A DNA stretch of 64,000 bases from Atherinomorus stipes (taxonomy: Eukaryota > Chordata > Actinopteri > Atheriniformes > Atherinidae), in NCBI GenBank assembly GCA_023101725.1, contig JALJCO010007076.1:248001-312000 (forward strand), read 5' to 3'. Each line of letters starts with the position of its first letter. Position 1 is the first letter of the stretch. The position numbers and the translations under genes were made by a program. Shown in pieces: positions 48,975-62,372 of this stretch. A model generated the notes under the pieces. That model was not told the DNA's origin. It was given only the letters and a program-made list of their open reading frames with translations, and searched no databases.

Positions 48975-49231
48975 AGTTGTCACTGTGAGAACCTTGTCAG
49001 ACAACTCTCAACAGTAAGATGTGGTTGAGCAGCTTCATCTAGCAATGAGGTATGAATTTAATATGTAGTACAATCAAAGTACTGAACTTGCAGCTAAACA
49101 CTCAAGTTTTCTAAAGTAGAGTAAGTAAAAGAAATTCAGTGTACTTTTAAATATTAGCCACTTCCAGACTTGCGCTGGAAAGTAATAGTACAGAAGTTGT
49201 CCTTTATACCGCTTGCATTCAGACATGCGCT

Positions 49232-49486
49232 CTATTCTGTGACCTCGGAGATGTAGCGGCTAGACCCCGTGTCATAAGAGCGGAAATGGTGCTGCGCATC
49301 GTTTTGGCTAAACACACAAGAAAATGTTCTGGAGGTTGAAGGGAGACTGTGGCTGTGTTGACTTATCTGCAGAATTTCCTGATGTCTGAAAGTGCCCAGG
49401 GCACAATAAGTCCGCAAGGAAGCGACATGTTTGAAAAGACGAGTCCGGTTAAAGAGTGGATAGATTTTACCGCACATGTTCCGCAA
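49232..49486 (-). other. Weak candidate first exon in CpG-rich patch
   Basis: A minus-strand frame of 84 codons begins 'MRNMCGKIYPLFNRTRLFKH' and continues with a basic, serine-rich, acid-poor stretch. This composition is like a mitochondrial targeting peptide. The interval 49200-49500 holds many CpG dinucleotides compared with its AT-rich surroundings, as at vertebrate promoters. No family is recognised, no downstream exon was found on the minus strand, and the frame runs to a stop (..ISEVTE). An equally good reading is an old CpG-rich transposon end, since the long-TIR element begins only 100 bases away. Confidence 0.2.
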
Positions 49487-49589
49487 GGAAAGTCTGAAAG
49501 CGGCTGTAGTGTCATATAGGCTGAAAAAATATTTGGGATATATCTGTCGATTAATTCCATTATTCTTTTTTGGTTTGCCACTTATTTAC

Positions 49590-50803
49590 CTAAAGGGGAA
49601 GTTCAGGATTTTTTGACATATGGCCTCATTTTCGAGTGAGCCAGGACACTACTTGTCACTGGAGACAGTTTCAACATATTTCATTCCGTTATTCTAGTTT
49701 CAGGTGGTCGCCGATGCTAGTATGCTAATACTAATGTAAGTCTAGAGGAATCTGCTTTCTTGTCATTAAAAACAATCTTAACCACTCCACCGAACACTAG
49801 AGGCAAATCATTTATAACTCCAGACTATCTGTGTAAATGCCGTGTTTTAGTTTGTTTGAGTATTTTATTTTGGTCAAAAATATCACAGATACATATCATC
49901 AAAACAAAGAACGGTGAGTAGTGACCGAAAAGGCATAGACTGAAGCCTAGGCTTATATTGCCTATCCTTCATATTCTAAGTTGAGGATTCACATCAATAC
50001 CATAAAGAAAAGAAACGAGGACAACAAAAATATGATAGCAAAGAATGGGGAAAACTAAGGAAGCACAGTAACTTAGTGGTCCATAACAATCATAGATACT
50101 TATTTACAGTTTGTAAGATATTTGTCCACAATGTTATTTTTAAATACATGATTAAATTTCTGAGTTGTATTGCATACAGTAACTTATAGTTAACAGAATA
50201 ATGTTACAAATAAAACTATACCCTTGCAATTCATTGCATTTTGATTGCTGCTGCTGAGACACTTTATTATTAAGTTTTACTTCCTGTATTTGGCAGTGGA
50301 GTGATATCTGCTGCTACGTGCATGAAAGAATTTGATTACATAAATATACAGTCTAAACTGAAAGGCATGAGGATATATTGGATTTTCAAGATGATTTTGA
50401 ACTTCTTTTATCAAACTGTCACCACATCTCTATGAACCGGAATACACTGACAAAGGTAGTAACACTACCACCCGGGAGCTAAGTTTATGATTCCGCAGCT
50501 GGTAAGAAACTAGTTCCTCAATATGTAATGCAAAATACGTCATGCAAAGCTAGTTTTACATGTTCAACACACAAGTTTACTAGTTTAACACGGCATTTAC
50601 ACATATAGGCTTGTTGATTTGCCTCAGATTTTCTGCGGAGTGGATAAGATTGGGCTAACAGATTCCTATTGACTCACACTAGCATTAGCATCGGCAATCT
50701 CCTGGAACTAGAATAATGGGATGAAATATGTTGAAACTGTCTTCAGTTATAGTACCCTGGCTCACTTGTAAATGAGGCCCAGTTCGAGCAAGCTACAGTT
50801 TAA
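49590..50803. mobile_element. Long-TIR non-autonomous element, copy 2, with insertion
   Basis: The left arm (49590-49855) matches that of copy 1 at 19612-19880 ('ggcctcattttcgagtgagc', 'cactggagacagtttcaaca', 'gaacactagaggcaaatcat'). The right arm (about 50560-50803) is its inverse. The core shares 'ctgtatttgg', 'gaatttgattacataaatat' and 'gaaccggaatacactgacaa' with copy 1. Between about 49858 and 50235 there is extra sequence that copy 1 lacks. The right tip is degraded. Confidence 0.82.
49858..50235 (-). mobile_element. Insertion within copy 2, possibly LINE 3' UTR
   Basis: This interval interrupts the alignment between the two copies. Phrases such as 'gtgaccgaaaaggcatagac' and 'tgaagcctaggcttatattg' recall the 3' untranslated end of a fish LINE read in antisense. 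The orientation and family are tentative. Confidence 0.5.
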
Positions 50804-51193
50804 AAAAACACACCACCCGAAACCACGTGTTGAGAGCACAGGGACATGTGCGCCGATGTTTCACGCGCAGATTGACCAATAACAGCCAAGTGGATAGCTG
50901 GTTATCTTGCTTGTAAACAGCTGACGAACCATGTTTCTAAAAGCATTAATTCACTCACCTCCAACTCCTGCGGTGTAAAAAGTCCACACTGCAAATGTCA
51001 ACACCTCCAAGACTTAATCCTTATCTGTTGTTTTGGTTTGTTTTGGTTTTTATGGCACAGCAGCAGTTAGCAGTCTGTTTGCTATATTTGTTTACAGTGA
51101 CCGGCACACAGAGCGATGCACATGGGGACGGGGAAAAAGAAGGGACAGAGATGAGACAGAAATGTATCAATTGTCTTTCTATATGGTGTGAAT
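50804..51193. other. No recognisable feature
   Basis: Moderately CpG-rich at 50820-50950, but with no motif that I can name. Confidence 0.4.
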
Positions 51194-51234
51194 GACCAAT
51201 TCCTGCCTTTCGGCGCGCATGGCAGGGGTTGGTC
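51194..51234. repeat. Imperfect hairpin
   Basis: The arms gaccaattcctgcc and ggcaggggttggtc pair at 12 of 14 positions around the 13-base loop tttcggcgcgcat. Confidence 0.8.
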
Positions 51235-51742
51235 AGAGTTGTTACAGACCTGCAGCTCTCACAGAGGTCTGACTTTTTTTCTTCCTTTTTATGAGTATAT
51301 GATGTATTAAAAACTGATGGAAGGACCATTTCACCCAGTATAACAAAAAGTGTTTCTGAACAGGATTTCTAACTCTGGCTTTAAGGAGATGAGATGCTTA
51401 AGGAGATCAGAGAACAGTTCCTTTTCTTTCTTCAGTTTATTTTAAATTGACTTTCTTTGCACAAAGATATCTCTCAACATATTTTAGTGATATTATACAC
51501 TTTAGATTATTGAATAGTTAAAGTTTTCAGAGTTTTACAATAAGAACCATTGTTTTTAAAGTAATTACAATTAGAAGCAGAAACTTTTACTCAACATTAT
51601 TTTACTCTGCTTTACTCTGCTTCTCTGAGGTGCTCTTTTTATGTCCAAATATGTTACTAACCTATTTGAAAAGTCCCCATTTTGAATTGAAATTCCTGAT
51701 GATTTATGAAACAAGAACATGTTTGTGGCAACATTTGATAAG

Positions 51743-51768
51743 TTTTTTTTTTTTTTTTTTTTTTTTTT
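51743..51768 (+). repeat. Poly-T tract (T26)
   Basis: An uninterrupted run of 26 T. Confidence 0.95.
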
Positions 51769-54357
51769 GTGAATGAAATATTGACATAAGATTTACAAAT
51801 CATTGCAATCGGATTACATTTCATGCACCACACTAATTTGGGAATCAGGGCTGTAGAAGGGGGCAAATATGAAATGTGGGACAAAAAAAATAATGTTTTA
51901 CAAAAAAGCATTACATAAGGAGAGAGAATAAGGTTGAAAATAGGAAAGGATGATCAAAAATGACAAAACGGATAATAGACTTCCTTTCTGGAAGTGAAAG
52001 AAATAAATGAATGGGTGAGGAAACTAAAGAGAGACAGCCTGGTGTTTGTATCTCTGCATTAAATGGTGAGAACTGAGCTGGCTCCCTGGCGACCAATCAG
52101 TCTTACAGGAGGAGGGGTGGTTAACCGGTTCACACTAGCCTGACACAAACTCAGTGCCCCTGACGATGGACCACCCAGACAACACACACAGATACACACA
52201 CACACACACACGCAAACACTTGGATGGAAATCTAAAAAAAATTAGACATAGAGACACAATCCTGTTAATCTATAGGAAGTATAGCCTTGTTCAGGCTCAC
52301 CTGCGCAGAAACAGGATCAAAACAAAATAGATTAAGAGATGTAAATTTGTACACACAGAAACACACACACTTTGCTGCTTATCGTATTCTTGGCCCGTCG
52401 TCTGCCCTTCCTCTCCCATCTGACACAGTGAGCTTCAACCGGAAGCTCTGCTCCTTCTCCGGAGAAAGAGGAGCTTTTGTCTCTGGAACACAGAGGCCTC
52501 TTTCTCTACGCTGTGTACACTGTGTGTGTGAGAAATTGTGTGTGCTATGGGGTAACAAGTGCAGATAAAAGTTAAGAGGAACTGAAAAAGAAGAAAAGAG
52601 AGGAACGGAAGCGGAAGAAAAAAAAGAACATGAGAAAAACCAATCAGGACTCTTGTCAGACCTAATTTGGAAGTGGTTTTAAAAGATGCTGTCAGCCTAA
52701 AACAAAATCCAAGCGGAGGCTGCTGGTTTCTCGGCAGCAGCGAGATGACATCACTGTGCGTGAGTGCAATATAAAGTTGTGCTTTATTTTCTACACCATG
52801 TTTTACAGACTGGAGAAAAGGAGGCTTGTTGGCTGTGTCTAGACGTAGAAGCCGCTAACGTGGCGCCTGGCTGTCTCGCTTCTCTGGGCCTGAACAAGCA
52901 GCATCTTTCTTTCTGACAGATCTCAGAGGAGAAAAAGGAAGGACAGTTTTGTCAAATTACTTCAGAGGTGGGACGCATGATTTTTTTTTTTTTTAAGAAT
53001 CTACTTTTTATACTGAAAGGTGGTCATCTTTCTTCTCTTTCAGCTATTTAATGTGCAATATATTTGCTGTAATGAGATCTGTTTTGTAAAAACAGTTATC
53101 ATGGCACCCTTAGGGTCAGTTAAGTTTCAGTGGACTTAATCAAAAAATTTAAGTGATTATTAAATTTACAAACTAGTTCACAGATGGAACAGAGGGACAT
53201 TTTAATACCATGAGGCTGAAAGCCTTTAATGAAAATCCTCCTTAATCAAAGGAGTAAAAAAGAGGCTCAAGAGGCCTACATTCCTTAAATAAAGGAGAAT
53301 TAAGAGCTTTTCTGTTTTTTAAGGCAATTTCATGTTACAGAAAACTTCTGGAAGATAATCTCAAAGCAACTTTTCAGGACTTATTAAATACAAAAGACTT
53401 AAAGCTTTGCAAACAAGATTAAGTCACCATCAAATTACAATGTAGTTTCACTAGGAAATATCTCAGACATGCAGACTTCGCCAGCATCTCTGCTCTCTTG
53501 TATCAAAGGACACTCTGTCATCACTTTCATTAAGAAAGAGAGCAGTTGTCGGGCTTTGAGACTTGAACTTTCACCTGCTTGCTTAACTTCACCAGACATC
53601 TCTGAGCAACCTGCTGCAATCTGTTATTTCCCATCCTCCCTGTTACAAGCCATCCTTCCTCTGGTAAGACGTCACCTTTAACCTCCATCGTTTGTTGGAA
53701 GTCCTGTTCCTTTTCCTCTTTTTCCCTTGAGGAGAAAAAACAACAACAACAAAGAAACAAGTGACCTCTGTCCTGTAAGTTGTAAGAGAAAATCATGTGG
53801 TGTGACCTCTCACCTAGTTGAGTTAAGAAGACAGTGATTCCTGTATGACTCACGAGCAGATATTCAGAAGCTGTATTTCAATTTACAAGAAAAGTAAAGA
53901 TGAAGACTTTTTTTTTTTTCAAAAAAGTTAGGAGAAACGCACATTTCCACTTAAACCAGCAAACTAGAAGAAGCTGCATGAACCAGAAATAAACCATGAG
54001 GAGGAAAAGCCAGCAACGGGGGTGGACATCTACAAGAGGAATATGGAGAGAGCATGTCTTAGGGAATTGCCTTTATCCTTGGAAAATCTGATATTGTCAT
54101 TGTGGCAAGGTACGCAACAGAGGGCCTTGGCGGGAGTCATGTGCGCTTGTCAACCAAAGGGATGTCCCTGTGGCCAAGTAGCCAGGGCGCATGATCCATC
54201 GGAGGCACAGTGACAGGACCCCACACTGTCACATAATGTTTCAGCTGTCAGTCGTGCAAGTTTAACCTTTGCTGAGACTGGAAGCAGTTGGTCAGTTATT
54301 TTAATCTGATGCCATGCTCTGGTTACTTTGCGATCGCTGTCAATCCTTGCAGCTGGT

Positions 54358-54409
54358 TTTAAAGCTAAAACTAAGCTAGCAGCTGGGCTAGCTTGGTTTT
54401 AATGCTAAA
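54358..54409. repeat. Hairpin with perfect 8-bp core stem
   Basis: The core arms aagctagc (54373-54380) and gctagctt (54387-54394) are exact, with loop agctgg. The stem extends imperfectly outward through ctaaaac and ggttttaa. Confidence 0.8.
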
Positions 54410-57400
54410 ACCAATGTATGTACCGTATGTTTGGCATCATTGAGAAGTTTTAATGAATGATTTTCATTTAAAAGGAGTCAATAGAAACCATTTAAATGAA
54501 AAGGGAACATTTTGTTTATGGTCCCAGAAAAAATTGGCTAGTAGCCTACAACTTCCCCAGAACTCGACCAGCCATATTGGCTTGTGATCTAAAAAATTCA
54601 TGCAGAACCCTGCTTCAACTCTGGATGCCTGTAAAATTGCTAACTAATTGCTGAAGGTCACAACTCAGGGTTTGGTGTCATAGTGTCATTCTTTATGTGT
54701 TAAAATGTGGTGTGGGAAACAGTTATCCAATGTAAAAGCAACAAGCTGTAATAAGAGTAGTGCCGTTGAAGATAGAGAAAATAAAATTGTCTTTTTAACC
54801 CTGATCTGAACCAACTCAGTCTCATGGGAAAATAAACCTTGGAAAGAATTAATCTACTGATTTGCTCCCACAAAAGTGCAATTTTCTCATGTTGGTGGAC
54901 ATAAAATATAGAGTATCATTGTCACCATACTTTAGCCAAACGATTATAAAACATGTTTTATGACATTTGGTTGCAATGAAGTCAGAAAATCCCAGCTAAA
55001 CGGAACATGTTGCATCAAAATATTCTTGACCTGCATTATTGCTGCTGTGCTTACTGAAGAAGCAAATCACACATACTATTGAAATACACTTGTCTGAGCT
55101 TAATTATCTAAAGACAGAAGCAGAAAAGTTCATTTGACTATAAGACATTTCTTTTGGTTTTTACATCAAAGGATGTGGCAAAGTTAGTGCATGGATTTAA
55201 ATCCACAAGCCCTCCATACTCACAATCATGTCAAGCTTTAAACTCATTCAGGTTTTTGTTTTGTTTTGTTTTTTACACATTCAGTTGAACGTACAAACTA
55301 TATGTTAATTACTATCATGGACTTGAAAGCTGTTCCACCATTTACATTTTTTAAAATGTCTTTAAAGAAAGAAAGAATGCTTTTTGAATCTTTCTCTATG
55401 AAAAGAAAGCCTTCAAGTTTTTTATGCCAGCACGTGCACTCATCAGCACAACAGTACAATAAAAGGATACCATTCAGTGCAAGAATGGGGCTTCCTTTAA
55501 TCTGCTGAACAACATATTAACACGTGGACCAGCATGCACATGCCAGATAAATGTGCATACCTGAAATGCACTATCCATGCACATGCACACCACATGCACA
55601 GGGATATTCACCCACACATGAAGCAGTTTGGCAAAGACGAGAAAACACCGTTGACCCCTTAGTTCCACACTGAGCTTTCAAAGCCTTGTATTCATCATGA
55701 CGGGCTACTTTTCAGTGTAATGCCAAATGCAGCTTATCGCAAAAAGCGGTTTATATACAGAATGGACCTGGTTCTTTGTGGTTTATTTTCAGCATTTGTC
55801 TGATGTTGCTCAATTATCATATAAATAGACTATATTCAAAAAGGATTTCAATCACTGTGGTTACTTGTATGCATGGATATACAGTACAGTAGTAATGATT
55901 CATACAAGAATGACAAACAAGAGAATTCGGATATACATGATTGGTTAGTGGACTAACTGTCTCACCATCAGGAGTATTCCATCTTACAGAAGGATATCCT
56001 CTTCTAGTTTTATGTGTATAATGTAACAGCAAGATGGACACTGATTGCAGTAATCAATAGCTTCGCAGCTATATTGATGTCTCATGATGCAACACATAAG
56101 AAGAGCAATTTCTTGATTGCAAGGCTGTAAAATTCTGTCTCGGGTTACAGAGTGATTGTAAGCAGAGTTCAGCAAAAGAATATTCAGAACTGTTGTGCAT
56201 GTGCAAGCATGAACGCACAGAACCTGTGCATACCAGCTGCTCTGTGGACAGCAAGCATGCTTTCACATACAGTAGGCTACACCCACATGCTCCCCACCAT
56301 CCTGCAATAGTCTTCCCCACATTACCCTGGGGATGTGACTCAAGCCACTTGTACAGTAAAAGCACCCTCTTATGTGGCAAGAAATACAGACTCATGCATA
56401 CACACAAAACACTTTGCCATCTGGGACTCATTTCCCCCCATCTAGAACAGCTGTGGCCGAGTCTTTCATGTGTTGCGGTGGGCAGGCAGAGGAATGCTGG
56501 GCAAACAGCCCTATGTGCTCCAACAGAAGGTAAATTACAGGGAGCTGCATCCCGGCATAACTCTGGAGAAAACTCAGTGGCTTCTTTGGTGCTCATGGCC
56601 AAAGTCTGCATCAAATTTTCCCGGGTTTGACATTTCTTTCCCTGCTGGTGCAGATGTGCCTTGAGAACATGTGTTATGTGTGTTACTTGTGCCATGTAAC
56701 TGATGCACCTGTCTGTGGGGCATTCAAAATTGTAATCCCTAAATTACCCCCATAAGTAATGTACGGATTCATATTTATTATGTTTATGAAGTGATAGATG
56801 CCTTGGAATTGCATCTTTGTATCCATGAAAAAATGACATTTGAAAAAACGGTATCTTTCCTACTTGCATCATCTTTGTTTTAACAAACAAATTACAATTA
56901 TTAGACAAATGCATGTTTTGGGCCACTGATAATAAAATGGCATTTTCGCCTAATGGAACTCAGTAGAGATGTTAGAAGTCCTTATCATTAGTTTTAAAGC
57001 ACAAATCAAAATGTATGGATACTCAATTAGAAACATCCCAAAGTGCAGTTTATTGAATGGCCAATTTAAGATAGTTGGAAAAAAAAAATGTTAATCCCCA
57101 CAGATCCTACATTAAAAGACCAACATTAAAGTAGAAAAAAAATATGTGCAGGGTGGTCTGCATAAAGAATGCATTTATTGATGACAACTGCTAATGAACC
57201 TGATGGACTCAGCACCTCTGTTCTATGCTCTGTTATGATGCAAACCTGATTATTTTATACAATGAATTTTATGTTGTTCCTCTATAGTTTGTTTTTCCTC
57301 CTTCAGGTATCTCTGTTTAAACTGAGCCAAACACCTTGCCAAATTTTAGTTAAGTGCTTGAGGCAGTTGCTATGGTTATGTCCTGGCAGGGGTTATGTCC

Positions 57401-58099
57401 CGGCATATTATGTCAAAAATGTTATGTTACTTCACCAAAGTGAAATTCTTTCCATAAATCTAAACTGAATCCATGATTTGATTGTAAGTAGCGTATTTTC
57501 AGTGTTCCCTTTAACACTGACAGATTATTGCCTTGGCTGGTTCATGCTGAGATCTGGGTTATGCATGTCAACCCTGGCCGTAGAACGACTGTAAATGAGT
57601 TGCAAGTTAAAGATTGCAGTACTGAACTCAGTACGTCAAAGCAGTAGTCTATCTACCATCTTTACCGGCATATACCACCATCTTTCATCTGGTTTGATTG
57701 ACCTAAACCTCACACTCTCTTTTCAGACATTAACTCATCTCACTGAATCTGTTAACCAGTAAATGTGTAGATTTGATGAACATACAGTATTGGTTGCTTT
57801 TCTAAAAGCTCAGTTCTGGTTGCATCATGGTTTTTCTCTATATGTCTGAACTACATATCGTCACTTTATTGTTGAATTAAGAACAAGTGGGAACAGGTGG
57901 ATTTGGCATATTTCATTGTAAAACCTGTTAAATGAGTATAAGCATGTATAAAATCGTAATGACTAATGTTCGAATCAACTATGATTTACACAACCACTGA
58001 ATGCTTGTGGATTGATATGAATTATTACAGCAGCACAGCATGTTGTTACAAGAAAACTGACTTAATCTTAGACATCTCCTTTGAGCGTATCTTTGAATC

Positions 58100-59060
58100 T
58101 TTGAGGATCGTTTAAAGTCATCACCTCCCTCTTCCATCTCACCAGCTGATTTGCCACTGATTTGTTTTTCTGATGCTTCCTCAGATCATTACTCATCATG
58201 GTCTCCGTTTCCACAGCTACGCTGATGATATCCAACTGTACATATCCAACAAATCTATTAACTTCCACACCAAAGTTAGTCTTTCAAACTGTCTTTCAGA
58301 CATTAGTCAAATTTTCTAAAACTTAACTCCAGTAAATCAGACATTCTCTTGATTGCTCCTGATTCTCTCATCTACAGTCAAAGATCTTAACCTCTCATTT
58401 GATAAATCCTCCCTGTCATCCTCCTCCCCACTACTGTAACCTCAGTGTTTTGATTCTAAACTCACTTTCACCACATTAAAAACAGTCTTCCATCATCTCA
58501 AACACATCGCCTGCCTCTGCCCTTCCCCACACCTTCATAACATCTCACATAGATTACTGTAATAGTATCCCCTATAGCACTACCACCAACCTCCTCAATA
58601 GACTTCAGTACATTCAAAATTCTACACCCACCTCCTCACTAAAACCCTTTCCTGAAAACACATCACCCCTGTTCTTTAAAAGCTCCACTCGCTTCCTATC
58701 CCATTCTCCATCAAAATTACTGTAAAATCCTCTTATTCACCCATAAAGCACTCTAAAACCAGACCCCATCTTACCCAAAAGATATTCTAGACCCTTACAC
58801 CCCTTCTTGCACCCTTCGCTGGCTAATGCCAACCTCCTGATTGTTTCTAGGACCAAGCTCTGAACCTGGGAGGATGCCTTTTCCGTGACACAGCAGAACA
58901 TCTCTTAAACATTTTTATTTATTTTTCTGTTTTACCTGCTTGCTTTATATTTTTGCTTTGTTGTATCGGAAGCTCATCACTGAACTTATTTCATCCAGTA
59001 AAGCATCTTTGACCTACATCTTTGAGCTATAGAAATAAAATGGATTGTTATCTATTATCT
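58100..59060 (+). pseudogene. L2/Rex1-like LINE, decayed 3' part
   Basis: From 58179 the frame reads 'PQIITHHGLRFHSYADDIQL' followed by 'YISNKS', which contains the reverse transcriptase active-site box YADD (58218-58229). It stops after '..NCLSDISQIF'. In later frames I see 'TSHIDYCNSI', 'NLLNRLQYIQNS' and 'HITPVL'-like pieces in the order SRLDYCN - NRLQ.VQN - ITPVL.SLHWLP expected of L2/Rex1-type elements. An AT-rich 3' part follows with 'aatcatcactgaac/gtaaagcat'-like sequence and ends near 'agaaataaaatggattgtta'. The upstream endonuclease and the start of the polymerase are absent, as in usual 5'-truncated LINE copies. There are many stops and shifts; the copy is dead. Confidence 0.85.
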
Positions 59061-62000
59061 TTATTATTTATAAGACATTTAACATTGTGAAGTTCTCCAT
59101 GCTCGTAGGAATATAAATCATCTCCCTCGTAGTTTCTTTGCCCCAATTACCTCCCAACATTACCTCTCTCTGAACCTATAGTTTCTCCTTAAATGACCTT
59201 TCCATCTTTCATGTTAGGTGACTGCTTTGCTATAATCCACACAACCAAGGGGGTGTAATCTGTCTTCTTACTGTTCCTTATGACGCACACATATTTAAAA
59301 TAAGCACCAACAAGTCGCCTAATCCTTGTTTATTAGCCCAGTTAGCCTAAATATAGCCCCAATACACATACACACACACACACACACGTGTCCATAGCAA
59401 TCACAGGAAATGGCAACAAACCAGTGTATTAATATTAAGCAGATTAGCTTGTATAAGGGCCAGTGTCTTTTCAAAAAACCACAGAGGACTCAGATGGGAT
59501 TAAATCACCCAAACTGCAGTTTTCAGTTTTTTCCTCATAGGTGGTGGGAGAGGGATGAAGAGAAGAGGAAAGGATCTAAAGATTGCTGTCAAGGTGAATG
59601 TGGGAGTGGGAGTGGGAGTCCAGGCGGTTGTGAAGCATACACAGAGTACAGCTAAATGTCACTCACATCAAGTTTGATGGTATTATATAACTGAACTTAC
59701 AAGCATGGAGCATTTATTGAAGCCCCTGTGTGCATTTGACAAAACAATGGAAGTGACACAACTTTGTTTTCCTTTTCTTTTCTTTTCTTTTTCTTTCTTT
59801 TTTTTGTGCTAGAGTTGTCTGGATGGAGGTTACCATGATAAATGAAAGCCACATCAGGACAGTAATTGAGCTTCTTGGGGAATAAGAGGCCGCTGCACTA
59901 CAATGAAACAAGTAGGTTTTTCATCCTTGTATTCAATCTACAATGAAATTTTACAATTTACAAGACACAAATTGGCCAAGAAAATAATCCACACTGGACC
60001 TTGGTCATTAATACTTGATTTCAGGAGAGGGCTGTCTCAAGAAGCACCATTTTACTGAAATTGGCCTACAAAATTTGAAGGACACTCCATGAGGTGAATC
60101 CACTTAGCATGATTATTGCAGTATGTCCTCCTGTATTTTCTCTATGTTTATTTTTGCAGTGTGAGCAAATGTGTATGCACTGTGAACTCAAAGCCTTCTA
60201 AAATGGTGCAGTAGAGCAGGGCCACTCTGTGTGTAGTGTAGTATCCTACGCAGCATTTGGCGAGAGCGAGCAGTAGAGAGAAATTTGAAAAAGTGCCAAG
60301 CCGACCTCGTTTCCCCCACCCCGTGTGTGTGCGCGTTGCAGTCACAGCAGTACTGTAGCAGCACTTGCCAGATTGGATCACTTCACAGCTCCTGGATCTC
60401 CACCCTGCATTTAATACATGTAACTGAATACTCACTGTCGCTCAATAGTTCTCATCGAAACTACCCCCAAGGTAACCCCCAGGTATTACAGATACCTGGA
60501 ACGTACATCTGTATACACATAAAGGGAAGCTCATCATGTTTTGACACTGACACTGACTCTGCTGAGGAGTTGTGTGGGAATCCAGCTTCAGTCACATTTT
60601 TCATTTTCAAGACTCATCATGTCAAACACACACTGATATTTACAGTAGGTCACAATGCATCTGCAGTGCATCCTGCATTCATGATTGTCTCTCCTACTGA
60701 ATGAGTGTGTTTTAACCCCATCCATCTCCTGAGCTACACTATGTAAGGAACAAGCACAGGGTTATGAAAATATTACAGATGCTAATAATAACACTATTGA
60801 ATCTGCTGTTGCTGTTTTTCTGCCTGTCTCTGTGTGTGTGTGTGCGTGATGAATGTGCGCATCTTTGGCATGAAGCCTGACTGTTCCCCTCACCGCAAGG
60901 AACTCACTGACCTGAATCAGTGCAGAGCCGCACCCCTCCTCAGGGCTGCTGCAGAAACTCTAGGTAGCCCCTGGTGGCCAAAGAGAGAAATGCACTTTGG
61001 AGCCTTGGAAGTACAATATCAGATGCAGAGATGACTTACAGAATTACCGATGCTGGTATTTTAAGAAGTTAAAAAATATCAGATCATAATTTCCACTAAG
61101 AAAAAAAAAGGATTAGCTGTCAAATAAGTGATAAGAGTAAAACAAAATTGTGTTCCTCTTTGAAATTTGGTACAGTAAAACTATTAATTAGCACAAAATG
61201 GAAAGTCACTGCTCATGCATTTATAATCAATTGCCACTGATAGTCTGTACCACATCTCTCCGGATTATTCCAGTTCTGCCTTGTCATTACACACATGACC
61301 CACAATGACATGTTGTGAGTGCTTGTCCCTGACAGAATATGTGACTGTCCCAGGATGCAGTGGGTTAATCTGTCAACCGTTGGATGAACTCCACTGTTTA
61401 ATGGATTAGCCTTTCACTGGTAGACTGAAAATGAGGATTACTTTTTCTTGCCATGTTGCGGCGTTCTTTCAGTGAAGACATACGAGTTTCATTGGGTGCG
61501 TACGCTTGTCAGTGAGTGCGCATGCTTATGCAACTGTGCAGGGATGGATCTTTGGAAGTGAAGTTCAGAGGTTAAGATTTGCACATGTGAAGGGCTGCTT
61601 ATCTTCCTCCTGAGCATTGGTTCCTCTTTCTAAGAACATCAAAGTGAAAAGCTGTCATGAAAACTATAGAAACAATGAAGATCAGAGAAAATTTTCTATC
61701 AAAGACTATACAGGGTTGTAAAACAGAAGCAAACCTTGCTGGAAGTGACAGCTGAAATGCTATTTTGGTCCCTCTGTTTTCTTTCTGTCATTGTCTCTGT
61801 ATGTGTGTCATGCCATGATTTTGCTACAGCTGTCAGCTGATGACACAAATAATTTTCTTTACACAAACGTAGCTATCATTGGAGTCCTACCTTTCAGATT
61901 TTTGTTGAAATTCCTTCTTCAGGTTCATATCTGGCAGCTGAAGTCATGAGAATAGAATAAAACTGATCTTTGCTACTGTCAGACACACTGGGGGTTCACG

Positions 62001-62263
62001 GAATTTTTCATGTGGGTGGCTGAGGGGTAACAAAGAAATGTAAAGAAATAGACTCAATTTATTAATAATTTGCAAAGGTTTTTAAAATAATACACATTTA
62101 AAGTCAATTTATATGTGTAAAAATTGTTACAAAGATATGTTTTTGGGGTAAAATAAAAATGGGAAGAATATCACACATCAACATCCATAGTCATAGATCT
62201 GTACATGTCATCCACAAAACTGAGAAGGTGGCCTATTTTTGATTTTGATTTTTTTTCGTTTTA
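59061..62263. other. No recognisable gene
   Basis: This contains a (CA)n near 59370-59388, a CT-rich tract near 59770-59805 and a (GT)n near 60830-60845. The open frames (up to 139 codons) show no motif. Confidence 0.5.
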
Positions 62264-62372
62264 AACATGTCCTGTCCAGCATTATAGCAGCAGGATGGGG
62301 ATCTGGCTGCTGTGTTGTGCCAGGCAGATTTGCTTTGCCAAGAGGAGCTCTATGGGTATAAGACTCCTCTGA
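62264..62372 (+). repeat. Unclassified dispersed repeat, copy 2
   Basis: This is homologous to 41296-41400: 'acatgtcctgtccagcatta', 'atctggctgctgtgttgtgc', 'gatttgctttgccaagagga'. Confidence 0.8.

Larger units (their letters stand above)
51235..58099. other. Long stretch without recognisable genes
   Basis: This contains only simple repeats ((CA)n near 52190-52211, A/T runs) and a hairpin at 54372-54394. Overlapping frames of 208 codons (56069-56695, minus) and 145 codons (56193-56630, plus) are the longest in the window. They contain no recognisable domain. Confidence 0.5.

Noticed and set aside
52920..52970. Short candidate exon between a 'ctgacag' acceptor and a 'gag|gtggga' donor
   Set aside because: Splice-like signals of this quality occur often by chance. 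The 48-base interior has no recognisable coding content.
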